From Paraburkholderia ultramafica (GTDB lineage: Bacteria; Pseudomonadota; Gammaproteobacteria; Burkholderiales; Burkholderiaceae), in NCBI RefSeq assembly GCF_902859915.1, contig NZ_CADIKK010000007.1, positions 166,381 through 230,380 of the forward strand: 64,000 nt of DNA, read 5' to 3'. Both the position numbers and the translations under genes were made by a program. Under the pieces are notes generated by a model. The model was not told the DNA's origin, ran no database searches, and saw nothing but the letters and a program-made list of their open reading frames with translations. The first letter of the stretch is position 1. Each line of letters starts with the position of its first letter. Below, piece by piece: positions 10,001-19,011 of this stretch.

Positions 10001-11416
10001 ATGCAAATCCAATCGATGCAGTTCAAGGCGCGCGCTGGTCAGAAACTCGCCGACCAGCGTTTGCAGCAGAACCTGACCAAGCTGTCCACCAAGTTCGTGT
10101 CGGCCCGCGCCACCGCGATGACCGCGATCGATTTCCCCGCGACCCGCGCCGCGCTCAAGGAGCGCCGCAATCGCGCGCTGGAGAATCTCGACGTGTGGCT
10201 GGAAAGCTTCGAGCGCGAAGCGACCCGGCGCGGCGTGACGGTGCTGTTCGCCGAGACGACCCAGGAGGCCGCGCGGCTGGTCGCCGACATCGCGCGGCGG
10301 CACGACGTGAAGAAGGTGATCAAGACCAAGTCGATGGTCACCGAGGAAATGCGCCTGAACGAAGTGCTCGGGCAGATGGGCGTGCAATCGATCGAAACCG
10401 ATCTGGGCGAATACATTCTGCAGATCAACGACAACGAGCCGCCGAGTCACATCATCGCGCCGGTCGTCCATAAAGATAAGGACGAGATTGCCGAGCTGTT
10501 CGCCAGGACGCATGGCCGGCCGCGTCTGACCGAGATTGCCGACATGACGCGCGAGGCGCGCGAAATGCTGCGTCCGCACTTCATGAACGCGGACATGGGC
10601 GTGACCGGCGGCAATTTCGTGGTCGCGGAAACCGGCTCGGTGGTCCTTGTCACGAACGAGGGCAACGAAGGCATGTGCACGGTGATGCCGCGCGTGCATG
10701 TTGCCGTGACCGGCATCGAGAAGGTGCTGCCGACGCTGGAAGACCTCGCGACGGCGATGCGTCTGCTGCCGCGCTCGGCGACCGGGCAAAGCACGTCGAA
10801 CTATTTTTCCGTGCTGACCGGGCCGCGCGGCGAAGGCGATCAGGACGGTCCCGAGCATATGTATGTGGTGCTGGTCGACGGCGGGCGCACGGGGCTGATC
10901 GGCGGCCATTTTCAGGAGATGCTCAGGTGCATCCGCTGCGGCGCGTGCATGAATCATTGCCCGGTTTATCAGAAGGTGGGCGGCCACGCGTACGGGTGGG
11001 TGTATCCGGGGCCGATGGGTTCGGTGTTGACGCCGAGCTACGTTGGGATCGACAAGGCATTGGATTTGCCGCAGGCCGCGACCTTGTGCGGCGAGTGCAA
11101 CAGCGTTTGCCCGGTGGGAATTCCGCTATCCGATCTGTTGCGCAAGCTGCGCGAGAAACAGGTGGAACGGCGTCTGCGGCCCTGGAAGGAGCGCGTCGGG
11201 TTGGCCGTATGGGGTTTTCTGGCGCTGCATCCGGACGCCTATGCGCTTTTTACCAAGCTGGCCGTGCGCGTGCTGGAGCGGATGGGCGGCCGAAAGCGTT
11301 CGATCGCCAAATTGCCGTTGGGCGGAGCAGGCTGGACCAATACGCGCGATATGCCGGCCCCGGTCGGCCGCACGTTCAGGGAGTTGTATGCCGCACAGCG
11401 CAGCCATATCGGCTGA
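10001..11416 (+). CDS. lutB: Lactate utilisation protein B, iron-sulphur protein
   Basis: This is a 471-residue member of the LutB/LldF/YkgF family. The N-terminal LUD domain (about residues 60-300) is followed by a ferredoxin-type domain with CIRCGACMNHCPVY and CGECNSVCPVG, two CxxCxxC(x)nC-P motifs ligating two [4Fe-4S] clusters, and a C-terminal DUF3390-type tail. Together with LutA it transfers electrons from lactate. The ATG at 10001 was chosen because TAAGG precedes it and the protein then starts like the family; upstream in-frame starts lie in the 154-base lutA-lutB spacer. The third usual partner, lutC (a LUD-only protein), is not found after it. Confidence 0.92.
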   Translation: MQIQSMQFKARAGQKLADQRLQQNLTKLSTKFVSARATAMTAIDFPATRAALKERRNRALENLDVWLESFEREATRRGVTVLFAETTQEAARLVADIARRHDVKKVIKTKSMVTEEMRLNEVLGQMGVQSIETDLGEYILQINDNEPPSHIIAPVVHKDKDEIAELFARTHGRPRLTEIADMTREAREMLRPHFMNADMGVTGGNFVVAETGSVVLVTNEGNEGMCTVMPRVHVAVTGIEKVLPTLEDLATAMRLLPRSATGQSTSNYFSVLTGPRGEGDQDGPEHMYVVLVDGGRTGLIGGHFQEMLRCIRCGACMNHCPVYQKVGGHAYGWVYPGPMGSVLTPSYVGIDKALDLPQAATLCGECNSVCPVGIPLSDLLRKLREKQVERRLRPWKERVGLAVWGFLALHPDAYALFTKLAVRVLERMGGRKRSIAKLPLGGAGWTNTRDMPAPVGRTFRELYAAQRSHIG

Positions 11417-11617
11417 GCAGGCGGCATCGAACGCATGTTGTGCCAGGCGGCCGGCTTGCCAGGCGAGCCGGCAAGCCGGCATTGCGCAGTAGCGTGGACA
11501 AGGCTTCCGAGCCGCCTCGAGGGCGGAGCGGCTCAGGCAATTGGCGGGCGCGGTGGTCTGGTGCCCAAGTGAAGAAGTGCGCGCGCGAAACAGGCGGCTA
11601 GCCGATTAGCGCACGGC

Positions 11618-12163
11618 TTAATGCTCAGTCATCTGCCCAGGTTGACGGGCGGGAGCGCTTCTCATGTGCTCGCCACCGTTACCATTGCCGCGCCCGCCGC
11701 CATTGCCCGCCTGCTGCTGCGGCGATGACGGCGGCGGGCCTCCCGCGCCGGGCCGCGGCGCATTCGATCCGCTGGGTCCGCGCGGCCCGCCGGCCGCGCC
11801 CTGAGGCGGCGGCCCGCCGTTCGGCTGGCCATGCCGGCCGCCATTGTCGCCGTGGTTGTCATGGTCCCCATGGTTGCCGTTATTCGGCCGGTCCCGGTCG
11901 GGGTAGCCCCGATAGCCAGGGCCTGGCCCGTAATAGCGTCCCGGTCCCCCGTAGTAGCCCGGACCCGAGTAATTGCCATACCCCATGTACACATTGGTTT
12001 GCGGCACGACCGGCACGCCGGTGGCGTAGCCGTCATAACCGTCATAGCCGCTGTAAGCACCGCCATAACCGTTGCTGTACATCGGCGTGCCGTCCGGATA
12101 GACCGCGCAGCCGCCAAGCAGGGCGGCGACGATGACGCCGGCGAGTGGTGCAAGACGTTTCAT
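11618..12163 (-). CDS. Gly/Tyr/Pro-rich lipoprotein, hypothetical
   Basis: This 181-residue protein has an N-terminal lipoprotein signal (MKRLAPLAGVIVAALLGGC, lipobox LGGC), so it is probably anchored in the outer membrane. After the cysteine the sequence is low-complexity: a Gly/Tyr-rich part with repeated YGG/YDGY units (about residues 30-90), an Asp/Asn/His/Gly part, then a Gly/Pro-rich tail ending MRSAPARQPGQMTEH. I recognise no domain. The open frame extends upstream to 12463, but only the ATG at 12163 gives a lipoprotein signal. Similar short Gly-rich lipoproteins are common and poorly characterised in Burkholderiales. It is divergent from the small membrane protein at 12426. Confidence 0.75.
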   Translation of the reverse strand: MKRLAPLAGVIVAALLGGCAVYPDGTPMYSNGYGGAYSGYDGYDGYATGVPVVPQTNVYMGYGNYSGPGYYGGPGRYYGPGPGYRGYPDRDRPNNGNHGDHDNHGDNGGRHGQPNGGPPPQGAAGGPRGPSGSNAPRPGAGGPPPSSPQQQAGNGGGRGNGNGGEHMRSAPARQPGQMTEH

Positions 12164-12425
12164 GTTGGTGGACCAGTGCGAGAGGATTACTTTTGTAAGA
12201 CCGCTATTATCGCCATCCGTCACGCAAGCTTTTGTATATGTTTGTAAGGATTTCTTTTTCGTGCCAGGCGTGGAGTGCCGCGCGACATAAACATCATTGA
12301 CTGTTCCATTTGGAGCAACGCTGTATCTCGTACCGGTGGTTTTTCCTGATTGTGAATTCCTATAGCATTTGCACTGGGCATAGTGGGTTACAAGCTCATC
12401 TGCCCCTAATCGGAAAAACGACATC

Positions 12426-12665
12426 ATGAAAAAGACAATATCGGTGTACTGGCCCCTTGCCATTGTTGTGCTGCTCGTAGTGGTTGCTTATCTGCAGATT
12501 TGCGGCAATGCCGCTTCACGCGCCTCGCAGACCCCGCTCGATGCCGGTCAGCTGACCGCCGAACTCGCGCGCGCCGTCTCGTATGGTATGGTCGACGCCG
12601 CTTCCGCGCTGCCGGCTAAGCCCATGCGCGCGGCTACGGCAATGCCGCACGCCGACGCATCTTAA
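12426..12665 (+). CDS. Small single-pass membrane protein, hypothetical
   Basis: This is a 79-residue open frame starting MKKTISVYWPLAIVVLLVVV: two lysines, then a strongly hydrophobic segment (about residues 8-25), then an Ala-rich polar tail with a single cysteine (ICGNAAS). It would insert with a short cytoplasmic N terminus. Only a weak purine-rich stretch precedes the ATG. I recognise no family. The codon use (GC-rich third positions) resembles the neighbours, and the gene fills a space otherwise empty between a divergent lipoprotein and the phosphatase gene. It could be a spurious frame; moderate confidence. Confidence 0.5.
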   Translation: MKKTISVYWPLAIVVLLVVVAYLQICGNAASRASQTPLDAGQLTAELARAVSYGMVDAASALPAKPMRAATAMPHADAS

Positions 12666-12856
12666 GCGCAGGGCTGAGAGACGCCGCACTGCCGGGGCGC
12701 GATGGCCACGCATCGAACACCCCACGGGGCCGGTAGTCATGCTTAGCACGCAGCAACGACCTCCGGCGAGATTCCGCCCAGCTTTGTATAATCGCGGCAC
12801 CGTTTGCTAGCCGTCAGTTCCCCACGCGTTGCGCGCTGAAGCGCCCGAAACTTCTG

Positions 12857-13354
12857 ATGAAAACCGTATCCGTCTGCTTCGTGTGCCTCGGGAACATCTG
12901 CCGTTCGCCGACCGCGGAAGGCGTGATGCGTCATCTGGTCGATGAGGCGAGGCTCGCTGAGCGCATTCTGATCGATTCCGCCGGCACGGGCGACTGGCAC
13001 ATCGGCGCGCCGCCCGACGAGCGCGCGCAGCATGCGGCCGGGCAGCGCGGTTATAAACTGGCCGCTTTGCGCGGCCGCCAGATCGCCGCGGCTGACTTCG
13101 AGCGCTTCGACCTGCTGATCGCGATGGACGACAAGAACGTTGCCGCGCTTCGCCAGATCTGCCCGCCCGGGCAGCGCGACAAGATCCGGCTGCTGATGGA
13201 ATTTGTACCGGAAGCGGACAGCCGTTGGGGCGGCACCCGCGAAGTCGCTGATCCGTACTTCGGCGGCGCGGAAGGTTTCGAGCAGGTGCTGGATCAGTGC
13301 GAAGCAGCCTGCCGCGGTCTGATCGCCGCATTGCGTCCCCAATTGCTCGCATAG
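12857..13354 (+). CDS. Low-molecular-weight protein tyrosine phosphatase
   Basis: This 165-residue cytoplasmic phosphatase belongs to the LMW-PTP family. The catalytic P-loop CLGNICRS (nucleophile Cys10, Arg16) is at the N terminus, and the general-acid loop DPYFGG is near residue 132. Length and layout match the family (about 150-165 residues). The gene is not next to exopolysaccharide or tyrosine-kinase genes, so its substrate cannot be inferred; it lies directly upstream of iscR, an arrangement seen in many Burkholderiales. ArsC-type arsenate reductases share the fold, but the DPYF loop and P-loop fit the phosphatase. Confidence 0.92.
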   Translation: MKTVSVCFVCLGNICRSPTAEGVMRHLVDEARLAERILIDSAGTGDWHIGAPPDERAQHAAGQRGYKLAALRGRQIAAADFERFDLLIAMDDKNVAALRQICPPGQRDKIRLLMEFVPEADSRWGGTREVADPYFGGAEGFEQVLDQCEAACRGLIAALRPQLLA

Positions 13355-13417
13355 TTCCAGCGGCAACGCGACCAGGCGTATCCGGTAATTAAGTAAATGA
13401 CCCAAATGGCGATAGGG

Positions 13418-13469
13418 ATACTTGACTAATTTGCTCATGTATTTATACTTGACCGAACTTGTCGAGAAT
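13418..13469 (+). promoter_or_regulatory. isc operon promoter with two IscR type 1 boxes
   Basis: A promoter TTGACT (13422-13427) - 16 bases - TATACT (13444-13449) is covered by two adjacent 25-base elements, 13418-13442 and 13445-13469. Both begin ATACTTGAC and match the published E. coli type 1 IscR consensus at 22 and 21 of 25 positions by my count. The first overlaps -35 and the second overlaps -10, so [2Fe-2S]-IscR should repress the operon when clusters are plentiful. Confidence 0.85.
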
Positions 13470-13486
13470 TGCGGTTCCCACACCAT

Positions 13487-14017
13487 ATGAGACTCACCAC
13501 AAAAGGCCGTTTCGCCGTCACGGCGATGATTGACCTGGCGCTGCGCCAGGAGCAGGGCCCGGTGACGCTTGCGGGTATCAGCCAGCGCCAACATATCTCC
13601 CTGTCGTACCTCGAGCAGCTGTTTGGCAAGCTGCGTCGTCACGAAATCGTCGAGTCCGTGCGCGGACCGGGCGGCGGCTACAATCTGGCCCGCCGTGCCG
13701 AAGACGTCACGGTGGCCGACATCATCATCGCGGTCGACGAGCCGCTCGACGCCACCCAGTGCGGCGGCAAAGGCTCGTGCGAGGGCACCAAACAGCACGA
13801 CGGTCACTGCATGACGCATGAACTATGGTCGACGCTGAACCAGAAAATGGTCGAGTACCTCGATTCGGTCTCCCTGAAGGATCTGGTCGATCAGCAGCGT
13901 TCGCGCGAAGGCGCGCCGGCGGTGCTGCGCGACAGGCGCAACGAAGCGCCGGCGGTCGAACCTGTGCGCGTCGCGCCGAAAGGGCCCAATTCCGTTTTCA
14001 ACATGGCCGGTTCCTGA
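13487..14017 (+). CDS. iscR: Fe-S cluster assembly transcriptional regulator IscR
   Basis: This Rrf2-family regulator senses cluster supply by binding a [2Fe-2S] cluster and represses the isc operon. The 176-residue protein starts MRLTTKGRFAVTAMIDLA, with the winged-helix DNA-binding domain over residues 1-80. Its cluster ligands are Cys92, Cys98, Cys108 and His111. In E. coli the corresponding residues are 92, 98, 104 and 107, so there is a four-residue insertion between the second and third cysteine. The ATG at 13487 is the family start; an upstream frame start at 13469 lies in the operator. It is the first gene of the isc cluster, preceded by two IscR boxes, which implies autoregulation. 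Confidence 0.96.
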   Translation: MRLTTKGRFAVTAMIDLALRQEQGPVTLAGISQRQHISLSYLEQLFGKLRRHEIVESVRGPGGGYNLARRAEDVTVADIIIAVDEPLDATQCGGKGSCEGTKQHDGHCMTHELWSTLNQKMVEYLDSVSLKDLVDQQRSREGAPAVLRDRRNEAPAVEPVRVAPKGPNSVFNMAGS

Positions 14018-14093
14018 GGCGCGGTATCGAGCACTCACCGCAGCCTGATCAAGAACCCACAAGCCAGAGCATATGACGTCCCCGGAGCAATTG

Positions 14094-15317
14094 ATGAACA
14101 ACGACTCTCTCCATCTGCCCATTTACATGGACTACAGCGCTACGACGCCGATCGATCCGCGCGTGGTGGACAAGATGATTCCGTATCTGCGCGAGCAGTT
14201 CGGCAACCCCGCATCGCGCAGCCACTCCTATGGCTGGGCCGCGGAGCGCGCGGTCGAAGAAGCGCGTGAGAACGTCGCCGCACTGGTGAATGCGGACCCG
14301 CGCGAAATCATCTGGACCTCGGGTGCAACGGAGTCGGACAACCTCGCGCTCAAGGGCGCCGCGCACTTCTACAAGAGCAAGGGCAAGCACATCGTCACGG
14401 TGAAGACCGAGCACAAGGCCGTGCTCGACACCTGCCGCGAACTCGAGCGCGAAGGTTTCGACGTCACCTATCTGGACGTCAAGGACGACGGCCTGATCGA
14501 TCTCGACACGTTCAAGGCCGCGCTGCGCCCGGACACGATTCTGGTGTCGGTGATGTCGGTGAACAACGAGATCGGCGTGATCCAGGACATCGAGGCGATC
14601 GGCGAGATCACCCGTGAAAAGGGCATCATTTTCCACGTCGACGCGGCGCAAGCCACCGGCAAGGTCGAGATCGACCTGCAAAAGCTGAAGGTCGACCTGA
14701 TGTCATTCTCGGCGCACAAGACCTACGGCCCGAAGGGCATCGGCGCGTTGTACGTGCGTCGCAAGCCGCGTATCCGTATCGAAGCGCAGATGCACGGCGG
14801 CGGTCACGAGCGCGGCATGCGCTCGGGCACGCTGGCCACGCACCAGATCGTCGGCATGGGCGAGGCGTTCCGTATCGCACACGAAGAAATGGCGACGGAA
14901 AACGAACGCATCCGCATGCTGCGCGACCGTCTGCTGAACGGCCTGTCGGATATCGAAGAAGTGTATGTGAACGGTGACATGGAACAGCGTGTGCCGCACA
15001 ACCTGAACATCAGCTTCAATTTCGTCGAAGGCGAATCGCTGATCATGGCGGTAAAGGACGTAGCGGTGTCGTCGGGCTCGGCTTGCACGTCGGCTTCGCT
15101 GGAACCGTCGTACGTGCTGCGCGCACTGGGCCGTAACGACGAGCTGGCGCACAGCTCGATCCGCTTCACGGTGGGCCGCTTCACGACCGAGCAGGACGTC
15201 GACTACGTGATCAACCTGCTGACGAGCAAGATTTCGAAGCTGCGCGAGTTGTCGCCGCTGTGGGAAATGCACCAGGACGGGATCGATATTTCGACCATCC
15301 AGTGGGCAGCGCACTGA
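14094..15317 (+). CDS. iscS: Cysteine desulfurase IscS
   Basis: This is a pyridoxal-phosphate enzyme that removes sulphur from cysteine and hands it to IscU and to tRNA thiolation. The 407-residue protein begins [20 protein letters not shown]. It has the PLP lysine in [12 protein letters not shown] and the persulphide cysteine Cys331 in [15 protein letters not shown], followed by the conserved C-terminal IscU-docking region ending STIQWAAH. The start at 14094 was chosen because GGAG lies at the right distance; an ATG seven codons upstream is possible. It is the second gene of the isc operon. Confidence 0.97.
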   Translation: MNNDSLHLPIYMDYSATTPIDPRVVDKMIPYLREQFGNPASRSHSYGWAAERAVEEARENVAALVNADPREIIWTSGATESDNLALKGAAHFYKSKGKHIVTVKTEHKAVLDTCRELEREGFDVTYLDVKDDGLIDLDTFKAALRPDTILVSVMSVNNEIGVIQDIEAIGEITREKGIIFHVDAAQATGKVEIDLQKLKVDLMSFSAHKTYGPKGIGALYVRRKPRIRIEAQMHGGGHERGMRSGTLATHQIVGMGEAFRIAHEEMATENERIRMLRDRLLNGLSDIEEVYVNGDMEQRVPHNLNISFNFVEGESLIMAVKDVAVSSGSACTSASLEPSYVLRALGRNDELAHSSIRFTVGRFTTEQDVDYVINLLTSKISKLRELSPLWEMHQDGIDISTIQWAAH

Positions 15318-15388
15318 CGCGCCGGATGGACGACGTCGAATTCATCGAATTGCAAATTGCAGGTTGAAACGGATCAAGGAGTGTAATC

Positions 15389-15802
15389 ATGGCTTATAGC
15401 GACAAGGTTCTGGACCACTACGAAAACCCGCGCAACGTCGGTTCCTTCGCGAAGGACGACGATGCGGTCGGCACCGGCATGGTCGGCGCGCCGGCCTGCG
15501 GCGACGTGATGAAGCTGCAGATTCGCGTGGGCGCGGACGGCATCATCGAAGACGCGAAGTTCAAGACGTATGGCTGCGGTTCGGCAATCGCGTCGAGCTC
15601 GCTCGTCACCGAATGGGTGAAGGGCAAGACGCTCGACCAGGCAATGTCGATCAAGAACACGCAGATCGCCGAAGAACTGGCGTTGCCGCCGGTGAAGATC
15701 CACTGCTCGATCCTCGCGGAAGACGCGATCAAGGCAGCGGTCGCCGACTACAAGCAACGCCACGGTGAAGCGGTCGTCGAAGGCGACCAGCAGCACGCCT
15801 GA
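15389..15802 (+). CDS. iscU: Fe-S cluster assembly scaffold IscU
   Basis: This scaffold protein is where IscS-derived sulphur and iron are built into a [2Fe-2S] cluster before transfer. The 137-residue protein has the three cluster cysteines Cys37 (PACGD), Cys63 (YGCGS) and Cys106 (IHCSIL), the Asp39 needed for cluster release, and the HscA-recognition motif LPPVK at 99-103. AAGGAG precedes the ATG. It follows iscS by 71 bases. The C terminus has an extra short polar tail (EGDQQHA). Confidence 0.98.
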   Translation: MAYSDKVLDHYENPRNVGSFAKDDDAVGTGMVGAPACGDVMKLQIRVGADGIIEDAKFKTYGCGSAIASSSLVTEWVKGKTLDQAMSIKNTQIAEELALPPVKIHCSILAEDAIKAAVADYKQRHGEAVVEGDQQHA

Positions 15803-15901
15803 GCGGCGGGTGAGTGAAGGGAAGCGGACGGTGCAGGTTCAACGCGCCGTCCAGCATGAGCGATATTTGATGCAGGCAGGGTAGCAGCGCGTAAGCGGCC
15901 A

Positions 15902-15922
15902 CATGGATGATCGACATCCATG
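15902..15922 (+). other. Short hairpin in the iscU-iscA spacer
   Basis: A perfect 8-bp inverted repeat CATGGATG/CATCCATG with a five-base loop lies in the 152-base gap between iscU and iscA, about 33 bases before the iscA start. It may modulate translation or transcript processing; there is no T tract, so it is not an intrinsic terminator. Confidence 0.5.
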
Positions 15923-15954
15923 CGCCGCAGACGCACTGCGCAATGAGAAACGCT

Positions 15955-16278
15955 ATGGCAATTACGTTGACCGAAAAGGCAGCACAGCACGTTCAGAAGT
16001 ATCTGACCCGTCGCGGTAAAGGCGTCGGACTGCGCGTCGGCGTGCGTACCACCGGTTGCTCCGGCTTGGCCTACAAGCTCGAATACGTGGATGAACTCGC
16101 GCCCGAAGACGAAGTGTTCGAATGCAACGGCGTGAAGATCATTGTGGACCCGAAGAGCCTCGCCTATATCGACGGCACCGAACTCGACTTCGCACGCGAA
16201 GGGTTGAACGAAGGCTTCAAGTTCAACAACCCGAACGTGAAGGACGAATGCGGTTGCGGCGAGTCGTTCCGCGTGTAA
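15955..16278 (+). CDS. iscA: Iron-sulphur cluster assembly protein IscA
   Basis: This A-type carrier accepts clusters or iron and delivers them to [4Fe-4S] targets. The 107-residue protein, exactly the E. coli length, starts [13 protein letters not shown] and has the three ligand cysteines Cys35 (TGCSG), Cys99 and Cys101 (ECGCGESF). The ATG at 15955 was chosen by family alignment; in-frame starts at 15943 and 15907 would add unrelated residues. It is followed by an intrinsic terminator that separates it from hscB. Confidence 0.96.
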   Translation: MAITLTEKAAQHVQKYLTRRGKGVGLRVGVRTTGCSGLAYKLEYVDELAPEDEVFECNGVKIIVDPKSLAYIDGTELDFAREGLNEGFKFNNPNVKDECGCGESFRV

Positions 16279-16306
16279 ATTCGACGATTTCCGCGTGTGG
16301 CGGATC

Positions 16307-16330
16307 AAAGGCGGCGCGGGCCGCCTTTTT
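16307..16330 (+). terminator. Intrinsic terminator inside the isc cluster (iscA/hscB)
   Basis: AAAGGCGGC pairs perfectly with GCCGCCTTT around a four-base loop and runs into a total of five T. It lies 28 bases after the iscA stop, so it should end or attenuate iscRSUA transcripts before hscB-hscA-fdx-iscX. Confidence 0.8.
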
Positions 16331-16451
16331 AGTTTGATCGTTTGATCCGCGCATTCGCCGCTCTATCGGCTCTTCAAGCTGCACCGCGCTTTCGAGCCGC
16401 ATTTTTAGACTGCACTCCGGTGCGCTTTCCTGAACGGACTCCTTCTATCCG

Positions 16452-16979
16452 ATGGTCTCGCTGAACGACAGCCACTTCGACCTGTTCGATCTGCCGGCGC
16501 AATTCGCGCTCGACGCGGAGACGCTCGATCACGCCTACCGCACCGTGCAGGCGCAAGTGCATCCGGACCGCTTCGCGGCGGCCGGCGACGCGCAAAAGCG
16601 CATCGCGATGCAGTGGGCGACGCGCACCAACGAGGCGTATCGGACGCTGCGCGATCCGTTGAAGCGCGCCACCTATCTGCTGTCGCTGCGCGGCATCGAC
16701 GTCGGCGCGCAGAACAACACGGCGATGGAGCCGGCGTTCCTGATGCAGCAGATGGAATGGCGCGAAAGCATCGAAGACGCGGCCGCGGCGAAGAACGTCG
16801 ACGCGCTCGACGCCCTGCTCGACGAACTGCGCGACGAAGAGCGCACGCGTTTCGACAAGCTCGGCGCATCGCTCGACAGCGGCGCGAATCAGGCGGCGGG
16901 CGAGGCGGTGCGGCAGTTGATGTTCATCGAGCGGGTGGCGTCGGAAATCGGCGCGCAGATCGAGCGGCTCGAGAACTAG
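16452..16979 (+). CDS. hscB: Co-chaperone HscB (Hsc20)
   Basis: This J-domain co-chaperone brings IscU to HscA and stimulates its ATPase. The 175-residue protein has an N-terminal J-domain with the HPD motif at residues 37-39 (QVHPDRFA) and a C-terminal three-helix bundle that binds IscU (about 90-175). The ATG at 16452 lies after an AGG-poor but acceptable leader. It is downstream of a likely terminator after iscA, so it may rely on read-through or its own promoter; I could not identify a convincing promoter in the 120 bases between. Confidence 0.95.
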   Translation: MVSLNDSHFDLFDLPAQFALDAETLDHAYRTVQAQVHPDRFAAAGDAQKRIAMQWATRTNEAYRTLRDPLKRATYLLSLRGIDVGAQNNTAMEPAFLMQQMEWRESIEDAAAAKNVDALDALLDELRDEERTRFDKLGASLDSGANQAAGEAVRQLMFIERVASEIGAQIERLEN

Positions 16980-17103
16980 TGGGGTCGCGCGGTGTGTGGT
17001 CCGCACCTGCGCAAACGTAGCAGACGGCAGACAGCAGCCGTAGCATTACATCCAGCAACGCGAAAATTTCAGGACGGGGCAAAGCGGCCCCGAGAAGATC
17101 CAG

Positions 17104-18975
17104 ATGGCCTTACTGCAAATCTCCGAACCCGGCATGGCGCCGGCGCCTCACCAGCGGCGTCTGGCGGTCGGTATCGATCTCGGCACCACCAACTCCCTCG
17201 TCGCCGCGGTGCGCAGCGGCGTGCCGGACGTGCTGCCCGACGCGGACGGCCACGCGCTGCTGCCGTCGGTGGTGCGCTACCTGGAAAAGGGCGGCCGCCG
17301 CATCGGCCGCACGGCCAAGGCCGAAGCGGCGAGCGATCCGCGCAACACGATCGTCTCGGTCAAGCGTTTCATGGGTCGCGGCAAGGCGGAAGTGGAGGGC
17401 GCCGAAAACGCGCCATACGATTTCGTCGAGGCCCCCGGCATGGTGCAGATCCGCACCGTCGACGGCGTGAAGAGCCCGGTCGAGGTGTCGGCCGAAATTC
17501 TCGCGACGCTGCGCCAGCGCGCCGAAGACACGCTCGGCGACGAGCTGGTCGGCGCGGTCATCACGGTGCCCGCTTACTTCGACGAAGCGCAGCGCCAGGC
17601 GACCAAGGACGCCGCGCGGCTGGCCGGCCTGAACGTGCTGCGCCTGCTGAACGAGCCGACCGCGGCCGCGATCGCCTACGGTCTCGACAACGGTTCCGAG
17701 GGACTGTACGCGGTGTACGACCTCGGCGGCGGCACCTTCGACCTGTCGATGCTGAAGCTCACCAAGGGCGTGTTCGAAGTGCTCGCGGCCGGCGGCGATT
17801 CCGCGCTCGGCGGCGACGATTTCGACCACGCGCTGTATCGCCATGTACTGGAACAGGCGGGCATCGCGCCGCACACGCTCGCACCGGAAGACGTTCGCCT
17901 GCTGCTCGACAGCGTACGCGTGACCAAGGAGGCGTTGTCGGGCGCGGCTGAGGCTACCCTCGCGGCGACGCTCTCGAACGGCACCAGGCTCGATCTGACG
18001 ATCACTGAGGCCACTTTCGAGGCGATCACTCAGACGCTGGTCCAGCGCACGCTTGGGCCCACGAAAAAAGCGCTGCGCGACGCCAAGGTCACGACCAAAG
18101 AGATCAAGGGCGTGGTGCTGGTCGGCGGCGCGACGCGCATGCCGGTGATCCGCCGCGCGGTCGAGTCGTTCTTCGGCCAGCCGCCGCTGATCAACCTCGA
18201 CCCGGATCAGGTCGTCGCGCTCGGCGCGGCGATCCAGGCCGATCTGCTCGCGGGCAACCGTGGCGCGGACGGCGACGACTGGCTGCTGCTCGACGTGATT
18301 CCGCTGTCGCTCGGCGTCGAGACGATGGGTGGGCTCACCGAGAAGATCATCCCGCGCAACTCGACGATTCCGGTCGCGCGCGCGCAGGATTTCACGACCT
18401 TCAAGGACGGCCAGACGGCGATGGCGATTCACGTGGTGCAAGGCGAGCGCGAACTGGTTAGTGATTGCCGCTCGCTCGCGCGTTTCGAGCTGCGCGGCAT
18501 TCCGCCGATGGCGGCCGGCGCGGCGCGGATTCGCGTGACCTATCAGGTGGACGCGGACGGCCTGCTGTCCGTGTTCGCGCGTGAACAGGGCTCGGGCGTG
18601 GAAGCGTCGGTGGTGGTCAAGCCGTCGTACGGTCTCGCCGACGACGACATCGCGCGGATGCTCGAAGACAGTTTCTCGACCGCCGAAGTCGACATGCGCG
18701 CCCGTGCGCTGCGCGAGGCGCAGGTCGAAGCGCGGCGTCTCGTTGAAGCGACCGACGCGGCGCTCGCCGCCGATGCCGAATTGCTCGACGACAGCGAGCG
18801 CGCGGCGCTCGACGCGTTGCTCGACGCATTGCGCAACGTCGCGCAAAGCGACGACGCCGACGTGATCGAAGCCGCGACCAGAACGCTCGCCGAAGGCACC
18901 GACGAATTCGCCGCCCGCCGCATGAACAAGGGCATTCGCCGCGCGCTCGCCGGCCGCAAGCTCGACGAGATCTGA
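17104..18975 (+). CDS. hscA: Fe-S protein assembly chaperone HscA
   Basis: This Hsp70-type ATPase is dedicated to releasing clusters from IscU by binding its LPPVK motif. The 623-residue protein has the N-terminal ATPase domain with [13 protein letters not shown] (about residues 20-33), the linker-strand motif [14 protein letters not shown] and [12 protein letters not shown], then the substrate-binding domain starting near residue 395 ([17 protein letters not shown]) and a helical lid. It is placed after hscB with 124 bases between. DnaK is the main alternative, but length, sequence and neighbourhood favour HscA. Confidence 0.96.
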   Translation: MALLQISEPGMAPAPHQRRLAVGIDLGTTNSLVAAVRSGVPDVLPDADGHALLPSVVRYLEKGGRRIGRTAKAEAASDPRNTIVSVKRFMGRGKAEVEGAENAPYDFVEAPGMVQIRTVDGVKSPVEVSAEILATLRQRAEDTLGDELVGAVITVPAYFDEAQRQATKDAARLAGLNVLRLLNEPTAAAIAYGLDNGSEGLYAVYDLGGGTFDLSMLKLTKGVFEVLAAGGDSALGGDDFDHALYRHVLEQAGIAPHTLAPEDVRLLLDSVRVTKEALSGAAEATLAATLSNGTRLDLTITEATFEAITQTLVQRTLGPTKKALRDAKVTTKEIKGVVLVGGATRMPVIRRAVESFFGQPPLINLDPDQVVALGAAIQADLLAGNRGADGDDWLLLDVIPLSLGVETMGGLTEKIIPRNSTIPVARAQDFTTFKDGQTAMAIHVVQGERELVSDCRSLARFELRGIPPMAAGAARIRVTYQVDADGLLSVFAREQGSGVEASVVVKPSYGLADDDIARMLEDSFSTAEVDMRARALREAQVEARRLVEATDAALAADAELLDDSERAALDALLDALRNVAQSDDADVIEAATRTLAEGTDEFAARRMNKGIRRALAGRKLDEI

Positions 18976-19011
18976 GCGTCGCGGGCCGTCGAGCCCGCCC
19001 GGAATCCAAGC

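Noticed and set aside
11417..11617. Possible lutC remnant after lutB
   Set aside because: No frame in this interval shows LUD-domain text; only GC-rich inverted repeats are seen.
12164..12463. Upstream extension of the Gly-rich lipoprotein frame
   Set aside because: It would place the lipoprotein signal inside the protein; the ATG at 12163 gives a proper lipobox.
12664..12740. CTGAGA-containing stretch resembling part of a thiamine-pyrophosphate riboswitch
   Set aside because: Only the short CTGAGA element is present; the second conserved half and the paired stems are missing, and the next gene is a phosphatase.
17110..18846. Long minus-strand open frame opposite hscA
   Set aside because: It is an antisense shadow of hscA with Arg/His-rich composition.
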